From Prorocentrum cordatum (taxonomy: Eukaryota; Sar; Dinophyceae; Prorocentrales; Prorocentraceae), in assembly GCA_963575745.1 (NCBI GenBank), contig CAUYUJ010019606.1:50001-84620 (forward strand): a DNA stretch of 34,620 bases. The letters run 5' to 3'. Shown here in pieces: positions 27,905-34,620 of the stretch. Position 1 is the stretch's first letter; the number at the start of each line of letters is the position of its first letter. The notes beneath the pieces are model-generated. The model was not told the origin of the DNA. It ran no database searches and saw only the letters and a list, made by a program, of their open reading frames with translations. A program made the position numbers and the translations under genes.

Positions 27905-27960
27905 GGTCCTCCTCCTCCTCCTCCTCCTCCTCCTCCTCCTCCTCGGCCTCCTCCTCCTCG
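27905..27960. repeat. (CTC)n microsatellite
   Basis: About 18 CTC triplets directly after companion repeat C, where the first C copy has only a short CTC/CTT run. Confidence 0.95.
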
Positions 27961-28069
27961 TCTCCCATCCCTCTCGAGTATGAACAATTCACATAAGTGC
28001 ATGTCATTCCCTGGCGTTTCCAACTGACAGTGTGCGAAAAATCCGTGGCCAGCTACATCGCGGTGACCA

Positions 28070-28604
28070 TGGGGCTTTCAATGCAGGCTTTCACCCCCTC
28101 GGCGGCTCCCGCTTGGGAGTGCGAAGCAAGCGCCACGCTCGAGTCGGAACCCAAATGCCACACCTGCGATATCGCGGTGAGCGTGGAGCTCTCAAAAGAG
28201 AGACCTCCGAAGCGCCGAGCAGGCAAACCGCCTGAGACATTCTCCAATCCAGCCGCGAACGGGCGACCGTAACCGCGCTTGGCGGCTCCTCCTCGGAGCA
28301 CCTCCGTGCCACGCCTACTGCGTCGATAGTGAGCATGGGGCTCTCAAAGGAGGCGAGTCTGGGATTGGAAGCAGGCAGACTGCCCGCGACACCCCAGCAG
28401 TGGCCGCGAGCCGGCGCCTGCTCGCGCCCCCCGGCGGCTCCTCCGTGGGGTGCCCAAATGCCAGGCCTGCTCCATCGGGGGAGGTGCCCTCCCCAAAATG
28501 CGGCCGGCGCCGCGTCGCTCGGCGGCGGAGATCCGCGATGTCCCGTGGAAACGGGACCCATCGCTAATCCACGCCCTCTGGATCCATGTTCGCGATCGCC
28601 TGAT
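28070..28604. repeat. 150-180-bp satellite (GGCGGCTCC type), left block
   Basis: GGCGGCTCC at 28101, 28281 and 28433. Each is flanked by a TCCAATCCAGCCGCGAAC-like box before and AATGCCACACCTGCGATATC- and GTGAGCATGGGGCTCTCAAA-like boxes after. Includes CCGCCTGAGACATTCTCC, related to the GCCTGAGACTTCCTC box of the 159-bp satellite. Confidence 0.85.
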
Positions 28605-28855
28605 CCTCCTCCTCCTCCTCCTCCTCCTTCTCCTCCTCCTCCTCCTCCTCCTCCTCCTCCTCCTCCTCCTCCTCCTCCTCCTCCCCTCCTCCTCCTCCTC
28701 CTCCCCTCCCCCTCCCCCTCCCCCTCCCCCTCCCCCTCCCCCTCCATGTCTGCGATCCCCGTCCCCCTCCCCCTCCCCCCCCCCCTCCATGTCTGCGATC
28801 CTCCTCCCCCTCCCCCTCCCCTCCCCCTCCGCCCCCTTGATCCATGTCTGCGATC
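28605..28855. repeat. (CTC)n and (CCCTCC)n arrays with recurring CCATGTCTGCGATC
   Basis: CTC triplets to about 28680, then CCCTCC-type units. CCATGTCTGCGATC (first time CCATGTTCGCGATC) occurs at about 28584, 28744, 28789 and 28842, so the CT arrays themselves are tandemly repeated units. Confidence 0.9.
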
Positions 28856-29139
28856 GCCTGACACTCTAAGGCGCCGACACAGGCAAGCGGCCTGGGAGGC
28901 ATCTCTACCAATCTGGCCACGAATCGGCGAGCGCCACCGCGCCTGGCGGCTCCTCCTGGGGCGCTCCGACAGTGCCACACAGGCCATGTCGCGGCGAGCA
29001 GGAGGCTCTCCAACTGAGCTCGAAAACAAACAAACCGTCTGAGACATCCCCCCAATCTAGCCGCGAACCTGCGACTGCAACCGCCCCTGGCGGCTCCTCC
29101 CCGGGGCGCCCCAATGCCACGCACTCTGTACCGCGGCGA
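28856..29139. repeat. 150-bp satellite (GGCGGCTCC type), right block
   Basis: Two more monomers (GGCGGCTCC at 28945 and 29089, 144 apart) with CCAATCTGGCCACGAATCGG and CCAATCTAGCCGCGAACCTG boxes. They continue the left block across the CTC arrays. Confidence 0.85.
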
Positions 29140-29500
29140 CCGTGAGTGAGCCTGAGTCTGAGAAGCGAGTGTGAGCGGGTATGACTATGAGCGGCATAGT
29201 GCGAGCAGGCCTGAGTGTGAGCATGAGTATACGTAAGCCTGAATGTGAATGTGCATGCATATTGTGAGTGGTATGCGTGTATGAGTATGAGTACGGCGTT
29301 ACTGTATATGAGTGAACATGAGCGGGAGCGTTAATTAGGTGTCTGAGTAAGTCAGAGGCATCAGGGTATCAGCGAGTCTGGCTATGAGTGAGTTTGAATA
29401 TCAGTGGGCCAGAGTGTGCGCGTGTGTGCACGTGATAGACTGAGTGCTGGTAAGTCTGAGTGTGAGCGAATATGAGTGCGATTGGGTCTGAGTTAGAGGG
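29140..29500. repeat. Degenerate TGAGTRTGAG minisatellite
   Basis: Short units of about 6 and 12 bases (GAGTGTGAGC, GAGTATGAGT, GAGTCTGAG), strongly diverged, reading as a GTGA/GAGT-biased strand for 350 bases. No gene. Confidence 0.8.
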
Positions 29501-29599
29501 AGGAGGAAGGAGGGAGATGGAGGCATCACACTTCTACAAAGAACCCCATCTTAGGATATGCGGAATACACCTCATCTGAATCGCTCCAACAAACGAATC

Positions 29600-29965
29600 G
29601 GTGGGGCGGCCCAGTCCATTCGCCTGAGGCTTCCGCACAGCTTACGAACTGAAGCACGAAAATTCCAACAGCTCAACTGAAGGACGAATCCTTTTCACGT
29701 GCGGATCTCGCCTTAAGCTCTGCACAGCTTCGTCGTGAAAGCTTCCGACAGATTTAAACATAGCGGGGTAATGATGTTTGAAACGTGGTTCCCGTCTTAA
29801 GCGCTGCACCCGTTCGTCTTGAAAGCGTTCAACATATGGCGTGCCTTAGCGCCGCGCTCATTGGCAATAAAATCCGCCACCGTGCCGCGAGGCAATGGCT
29901 GGAGCGTCCTCAGGTCCTCAAGAGCTCCCAATTCTCAAAATTCGGTATGCTGAGTTCTCCTAGCC
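29600..29965. repeat. 82-84-bp satellite, block 3 (decayed)
   Basis: Starts CCATTCGCCTGAGGCTTCCG, then CCTTTTCACGTGCGGATCTCG, GATGTTTGAAACGTGGTTCC and GCCTTAGCGCCGCGCTCATT. Same order as blocks 1 and 2 but much more diverged, ending in a GTCCTCAGGTCCTCAAGAGC string. Confidence 0.7.
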
Positions 29966-30009
29966 GAGAACCATGGGATCGTCGGGGGGCTTGAATGCTA
30001 CCGCAGGAC

Positions 30010-30370
30010 TCCCCCTAAGGTCAGAGGGCCTGAAGACGGGCCAGCATGGTCCCAAGAGGACCCCCAGACGGCCCGAAAGGGCCTCGAAACTGCTCAAGAG
30101 GACACCAGGACTGCCCAAGTGCCACCCAAACAGCCAAAGAGGCCCCAAACGCATCGCAAGAGGGCCCCAGGAGGACGCCCCAAGACAACCCGCGAGGCAC
30201 CCCAGGAAGGCCCAAGAGACCCACAGCATGCCCACAAGATACCCCAAGAGGCCCCCAGGAAGCCTCCAAGGGGGGCCCGACGAGCCCTCCGAGGGGCCCG
30301 CAGGAGGCACCCGAATAGACCCGAAGATGTATTCAAGAGGCCTCCGACCCACAACCCAGGCACAGGGTCG
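30010..30370. repeat. Degenerate CCCAAGAGGCCCC minisatellite
   Basis: Units of 10-15 bases (CCCAAGAGGACCCCCAG, GCCAAAGAGGCCCC, CCCCAAGAGGCCCCCAG) with heavy divergence. The plus frame is Pro/Arg-rich and not convincing as protein. Confidence 0.7.
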
Positions 30371-30637
30371 GATGGGCCGATGGCCACTAGATCCGCCACC
30401 GTGGCCCCTGGCACGTGAAGGCGTGGTGGAAAGCCAAGACCTGTCTGGCAGGGATTATGCAAGTCTTCTACGCCCCCCCATTCGGTCGAAGAATCCAGCC
30501 GCGTGCACCGCCCCCCCTGTCCCTCATAGAAGCCTGTGGGTCCGCGATGCCGTGGCCACGATCCTTCGTCTTAAGCCTTAACATGGCGAAAGCCCAACCA
30601 CAAGCAACTGCGAGCACCGCAAGACGGGTGGGAACTA
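30371..30637. other. Unique spacer, no gene recognised
   Basis: Contains ATG at 30583, which opens a 186-codon frame running through the foldback at 30638 into repeat R2. Because its C-terminal third lies in a dispersed non-coding repeat, it is probably not a gene. Confidence 0.4.
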
Positions 30638-30731
30638 AGTGGAAGAAGAAAAAACGCCACAAACATGAACTGCTGGCGCTCCGCGCAGAGCGCCAAAAGG
30701 TTATGTTCATGGCGTTGTTTCTTCTTCGACT
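30638..30731. repeat. 94-bp loopless foldback
   Basis: The sequence and its own reverse complement agree at 38 of 47 positions per arm, with no insertion, deletion or loop. As a result both strands encode related basic peptides in long open frames: KKKKRHKHELLALRAERQ on plus and KKKQRHEHNLLALCAERQ on minus. As RNA it would form a long imperfect hairpin. Confidence 0.85.
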
Positions 30732-30939
30732 CAGGGAAGGGGCTAGCAAGCAAAAGGACTGGGGCGCGCGCGGGAAGGACGGAGCGACGTTGCCGATGGG
30801 GTCGCAGAGGTCGACCGTAGCGGGTACCGGCACAGCGGATCTGCGCGTCGGTCGGTGCGGCCCCCCGGGGGCAGCATGCGGCGGGGCCTTGGGTGGAGCT
30901 CCACACGGGGCGGACCAGGCATATGAGCGTTTCCTTACT

Positions 30940-31158
30940 CGGCGTTTCGACATTGTGCGGAAAGGGGGGGAGAGGGGGGTCTGGCTCTGGACCTCTGCTG
31001 AGTGTGACAATTTGCAGAAGTGCGTCCTATGGGGGAGAAGCTCCACCTGCTCGAGACAGGGGCCAAAAACATCCAAGATCTACTCCATGGGGAAGAGGGG
31101 GGGAGGAAGGTGCGAGTGCCCGCGCCGACCGGCAAAACAATGAATAAGAAAACGATCA
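30940..31158 (+). repeat. Dispersed repeat R2, copy 3
   Basis: CGGCGTTTCGACATTGTGCG, a short G tract, TCTGGCTCTGGACCTCTGCT, CCAAAAACATCCAAGATCTA, a second G tract, GCCCGCGCCGACCGGCAAAA, then ATGAATAAGAAAACGATCAC. Its G tracts are the shortest of the three copies. Confidence 0.85.
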
Positions 31159-31189
31159 CCGTGCGGACCCAGATGGTTGGGCCTCAGGT

Positions 31190-31371
31190 GGGGCTCCCTA
31201 TGGGGCCACGGAGCGTATGAGGGGTGCGCCGAAATGGCATGCGGACCTAGATGTTGGGGCATCGTGTGGAGCCCCCTTCGTGGGGCCACGAAGCGTGTGA
31301 GGGGTGCGCCGAAATTGCGTGGACCTAGCATGCGGGCCCAGATTTCTGGGCCTCAAGAGGAAGCCCCTTGT
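31190..31371 (+). repeat. 80-bp tandem repeat, interrupted by an element
   Basis: GGGGCCACGGAGCGTATGAG (31202) and GGGGCCACGAAGCGTGTGAG (31282), each followed by GGGTGCGCCGAAAT. A third unit breaks off after AAGCCCCTTGT and related sequence resumes at 31689. This is the reverse complement of the CACCCCTCACGC satellite at 22440-25016. Confidence 0.8.
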
Positions 31372-31679
31372 GTCGGCGGTGGACAAACCTCCCTTTAGTC
31401 AACCTCCCCTTAGTGAAAACGGCCTGGGACCGAAACCGACGGACCTGGACCTGCAAAAAGGACGGCCGCGACGCCCTCTCGCGAACCGAAAACGGCCAAT
31501 TCCTTAATCGACATGCCAGGGTAGGAGGTCTATCAACCCCCGACCAAGTCGCATCGAATCGGAATCGGAAGCCATCGACATCGCATCGAGCCGAACCGGA
31601 GGAGTCGAGAGGAGCCCTGGGGCGGGCGACCTCGCTGTCGAGGGCCCGTCGCCCATCCGTCGGTTGGTGCACCGCCGAC
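31372..31679. mobile_element. Inverted-repeat element, family 2, copy 2
   Basis: The left end GTCGGCGGTGGACAAACC and reversed right end GTCGGCGGTGCACCAACC match at 16 of 18. It splits the 80-bp tandem repeat. Its left half, reversed, resembles the element at 4434-4607 (CCGTTTTCGGTTCGCGAGAG against CCGTTTTCGGTTCTCGAAAG). The outermost flanks do not form a clear duplication. Non-coding. Confidence 0.6.
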
Positions 31680-31846
31680 GCCAGGCGAATGGGGCCACGA
31701 AACGTCGGAGGGGTGCGCCGGCATGGCGCGGACCGAGCACGCGGACCTGGATGGTCGGGCCCAGGCGGAGCTCCCCGCGGGGCGGAGAGGCGCGCGAGGG
31801 GCGCGCGCCGGAGCAGAGGCCACGGAGGACGGAGGCGGAGATAGAA
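31680..31846 (+). repeat. Continuation of the 80-bp repeat
   Basis: GGGGCCACGAAACGTCGGAG (31690), GGGTGCGCCGGCATGG, CGGACCTGGATGGTCGGGCC. Same blocks as left of the inserted element, with more substitutions. Confidence 0.7.
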
Positions 31847-32012
31847 AGGGGCCCTGGGACACGCAAGTAAAGACGCACACAGACAACCGGATTCCCCACA
31901 TTTCCCCATATTGGGGGGGGGTCGTCCTTCCCCCCACTTCCCATGTTTTCTGACATGTCCCTTGGAACCGACGATTCATTTGTGTCTGTGCGTCTTTTTG
32001 TTCCCCTCCCGA
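31847..32012 (+). repeat. Dispersed repeat R1, copy 3
   Basis: GGGGCCCTGGGACACGC, ACAACCGGATTCCCCAC, CCTTCCCCCCACTTCCCATG, CGACGATTCATTTGTGTCTG and TTTTTGTTCCCCTCC. As at the first locus, it lies to the right of an R2 copy. Confidence 0.85.
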
Positions 32013-32182
32013 GGGGAGGGGAGGGGGGGGCCAGGGAGGCGGCGGAGGGGGAAGGAGCGAGGCGCGGGGCGCCGTCTCCGCAGGGCGAGGGCCCGCCGCC
32101 GCGGGAGGGTGGCGGGGAAAAGTGGGGCCTGCGCTGCCGGGGCCACGAGGCCCTGGCGCGAGAGAGTCTGGGCCGCGGCCCC

Positions 32183-32480
32183 GAGGCCACGGTCCGTCGC
32201 TGAAACTTTTTGGTCGGCGGGTCGAGTCTTCGGCCCGAGTCGCGAGAGAGCTTAAGCGCCAGTTGGGCTTCTCAAGAGCCCACGGGCCGGCGCTAACACT
32301 TACCATCGCCTGTTGAAAAACATCGTGCGCCCATCATCCACAGAGGCCACGGTCCATCGATGAAACTGTTTGGTCGGCGGGTCGAGAGCGGGCCTCTTCC
32401 GGTTAAGGGCCAGGCGGGGCGCGCGAAGCACTGATTGGGGAGACACCCCCCATCGATGAAACAAGCCGTCCGCGCTCCCG
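32183..32480. repeat. 160-bp direct duplication
   Basis: GAGGCCACGGTCCGTCGCTG at 32183 and GAGGCCACGGTCCATCGATG at 32343, both followed by AAACT.TTTGGTCGGCGGGTCGAG. A partial third copy (CCATCGATGAAAC) lies at about 32450. Confidence 0.85.
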
Positions 32481-32499
32481 AGGCCACGACCGCCCTGGT

Positions 32500-32740
32500 G
32501 AAGACAATCGGTACGGGCTCCCCGGGCTTTCGAGGCGGCCGAGGCAGGCAGCCAAGACGGCCAGAGATGGCCCCGAGAGGTCCCCCAGCGGGGCTCGCAG
32601 ATGCCAAAACCGCGGATGCAAGATGCCTGAAAAATTGGGGTGTCTTCACCTCGTCGGGCCTCCTTCAGCTCCAGACGGCCCGAGGGGCCTCCACGATTGC
32701 CCCAAGACGGCCCAAACGGGCCCGAAGAATCGCCAGAAAT
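32500..32740. repeat. Degenerate GGCCGAGACGGCC-type minisatellite, left block
   Basis: Short units such as CCAAGACGGCC and CCCAAACGGGCC on both sides of a less repetitive stretch. Continues after the CTC array. Confidence 0.55.
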
Positions 32741-32744
32741 CCCC

Positions 32745-32880
32745 CTCCTCCTCCTCCTCCTCCTCCTCCTCCTCCTCCTCCTCCTCCTCCTCCTCCTCCT
32801 CCTCCTCCTCCTCCTCCTCTCCTCCCCCTCCTCCTCCTCCTACCCCTGCTCCTCCTCCTCCTCCTCCTCCTCCTCCTCCA
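32745..32880. repeat. (CTC)n microsatellite
   Basis: About 40 CTC triplets with a few CCC and ACC interruptions near the right end. Confidence 0.95.
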
Positions 32881-33090
32881 GTCCAAGGAACCCCCTAGAC
32901 GGCGAGGACGGCCCCACGACGGCCCAAAGCTGGCGCGGACGGGCCCCAGGACGGACGGCCTCGGAGGGCCCCTCGGCGGCCCAGGGTGGCCCGAGGACGG
33001 CCCCACGACGGCCGCAAGACACATCCCAGACGACCAGGAGGAGCCCAAGACGGCCCATGAAGCCCCAAGACGGCCCGCGAGGGCCCGGAG
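32881..33090. repeat. CCAAGACGGCCC minisatellite, right block
   Basis: Units of 10-15 bases (CCCCACGACGGCCC, GCCCAAGACGGCCC, CCCCAAGACGGCCCG). Similar to the left block. Confidence 0.7.
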
Positions 33091-33541
33091 ACGGTGACGG
33101 TGGTCAAAAGGGAGGAAAACGACGAAGACGAGACGACAACCCCCGACACGAGGGCCCCGCCAGGGTAACAGTGGAAAAAAAGAGGAGGACGACGACGAAG
33201 ACGAGACGAGAACCCCCCACGCGACGCGGAAGAGCGACACGTGTCACGGCTCTCCCAGGCCGCGGGACACGAGGCCTCACAAGTCACGGCCCCCTCTGCC
33301 CCGAACAGGCGCCGCCCAGGCTGCTGGGCTAGCACGGTGTGCCGGAGGCATGTCGCCGAGCTCTCGGCGATGTATCGCCGACTCCGTGTCGATGTTTCCC
33401 CCCCTGAGCCATCGGGGGCGGCCAAGAGGGGTGCGTCCAAGAGGGGGGTGCGCAAATCATGGCCGGAAGCATGTGCGCGGCCCCAAGGAGGGGGGACCAG
33501 GGACGTAATGAAATAAGAAGAGGCGCCATGAAATCTGGGGC
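33091..33541. other. Spacer with a 76-bp direct repeat and a small palindrome, no gene
   Basis: ACGACGAAGACGAGACGA occurs at about 33117 and 33193, followed by ACAACCCCC and GAACCCCCC. TCGCCGAG and CTCGGCGA (33353-33370) form an 8-bp hairpin with a two-base loop. Frames on both strands are not recognisable. Confidence 0.55.
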
Positions 33542-33567
33542 GATATCATGGCCCCTGCCATGATATC
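33542..33567. repeat. Perfect 11-bp hairpin
   Basis: GATATCATGGC, loop CCCT, GCCATGATATC. Flanking GGGG and CCCC can extend the stem past a one- or two-base bulge. No gene adjoins it. Confidence 0.85.
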
Positions 33568-34069
33568 CACCCCCCCCCTCCGAGTCATCCCCCCCCTCCT
33601 GGCCGCCCCCGAAGCCAGCCCCCCACCCCCCCTAGCGTCTCCCCTCGTGCCCTGGCTTCCGGCGCCGCGACAACTCGGCGATGGAGGCGTCTTCGCGGCT
33701 GCGGCCGTCGGGCCCGGGACCTGCCCGACCTCCCCATCGGCGCCGCCGCCGCCGCCGCCGCCGTCGTCGTCGCTGCCGTCTGGCCCCAGGACCCGCAGCA
33801 AGAGCTGCTGCGCGACAAAGAGGGGGCGCTCCCGGTGCCGGGGCCAGGAGGTCCGGGACCCGCGCCGCGGGATGAGCACGGCGCCGGAGACGCCTGAGCT
33901 CCACCTCCCTCCCCCACCGCGCCCCCTCCTCGCTCTCCCGTCTCCGTGCACCGCACTGCCTGGCCGTTCCCAAGGATGCTTCACAGCCAAAGAGGTTCCT
34001 GTTCCTGGGTCGGGCAGCTGCTTCTGGCCGCGTGCACCTGCAGCGCGATAACCTCTAGCCAAGACCTCC
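33568..34069. other. GC-rich spacer with CCG triplets, no gene
   Basis: C-rich runs, then CCGCCGCCG triplets near 33745, then unique sequence. The open frames are Pro/Ala/Arg-rich on both strands and not recognisable. Confidence 0.5.
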
Positions 34070-34400
34070 CCCGTCCGCGTCCTCTCTTCCTCCCTCCTCC
34101 CTCCTCCTCCCCCCTCTCCTCCATGCCTCCGTGCAGTCCTCCCCCCCCAATCTCCTCCCTCCTTGTCCTTCCCGTCGACCCTCCTCCCTTCTCCCTCCGC
34201 CTTCCCTTCTTCCCCTCTGCTCCCTCCTTCCTCTTCCTTGCTCCGGCCCACTCCCCTTCCTTTTTCCTCCCCCCTCCGTGCCATCCTCCATCATCTGTCC
34301 ACGTCATTCCTCCCCCTCGCTCCTCTCCTCCTTCCTCCTTCGCTCTCCTCCTTTCTTTTCCCTCCTCCATCAGCTCTCCCTCCTCTTCCTTGGGCCTGCC
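34070..34400. repeat. CT-rich tract (CTCC, CTTCCT)
   Basis: About 330 bases, nearly all pyrimidine on the plus strand, with no fixed unit. Pro/Ser/Leu frames are artefacts. Confidence 0.8.
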
Positions 34401-34484
34401 ATCCACGCGAGATCCACATTCTGCAAAAAAAGAGAGAACCAATCCGGCGCGACCACAATTAGGGGAAAGCTTCCTATTGCATGG

Positions 34485-34620
34485 GCGCAATGATTGGCAT
34501 TGCTTGCCATTGATTGGCATTGCCTGGCATTACCTGGCATTGCTTGGCACTGCTTGGCATTGCTTGGCACTGCTCGGCATTGCTCGGCATTGCTTCGCAT
34601 TGCTTGGCATTGCTTAGCAT
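34485..34620. repeat. 10-bp tandem array TTGGCATTGC, runs off the end
   Basis: About thirteen copies of a 10-base unit (TTGGCATTGC, TTGGCACTGC, CTGGCATTAC) with single-base variants. It continues to the last base of the window, so its full length is unknown. Confidence 0.92.

Noticed and set aside
30583-31143. 186-codon basic frame beginning MAKAQPQATASTARR
   Set aside because: Its most protein-like part is the foldback, whose other strand reads almost the same, and its end lies in dispersed repeat R2. Kept only as a structural finding.

Overview
The window looks like nuclear DNA of a GC-rich, very repeat-rich eukaryote, most likely a protist or unicellular alga. This is inferred from one eukaryote-type endomembrane transporter gene, many long trinucleotide microsatellites, minisatellites and satellites with higher-order structure, MITE-type DNA transposons, and the absence of operons, bacterial genes, tRNA or rRNA. 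I cannot name the lineage. A run of 100 N at 17021-17120 marks an assembly gap.

Layout. 1-2500: a TAGGG-rich minisatellite holding a 97-bp tandem repeat, then simple repeats. 2500-4320: GC-rich DNA with weak signs of coding (a Gln/His-rich stretch and a 286-codon frame), possibly a decayed or intron-containing gene. 4430-4610: a small inverted-repeat element. 5294-7258: twelve copies of a 159-bp satellite, mostly in a three-monomer higher-order pattern. 7260-13800: microsatellites, MITEs and copies of two dispersed repeats (here R1 and R2). 13800-17440: a hexamer array, four tandem copies of an 813-872-bp unit, the gap, and a GTA array. 17446-20750: the least repetitive part, with the only secure gene, an intronless SLC35A-type nucleotide-sugar transporter on the minus strand (19176-20228). 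20900-25170: a dense MITE field inside degenerate 90-95-bp satellite DNA. 25755-30370: long CTC arrays and three more satellite systems. 30370-32500: a 94-bp foldback, third copies of R1 and R2, and a second inverted-repeat element. 32500-34620: minisatellites, CT-rich DNA and a 10-bp array that runs off the end.

The most informative feature is one MITE family (TIR TTARGTCGGGCATGTCCC, about 29 bp in full). Several copies keep recognisable 8-bp target-site duplications, and one can be compared with two unoccupied copies of its target in the same window. Apart from the transporter, which would supply nucleotide sugars to Golgi or ER glycosylation, nothing here forms a pathway or gene cluster. 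Nearly all long open frames are products of GC-rich simple repeats.
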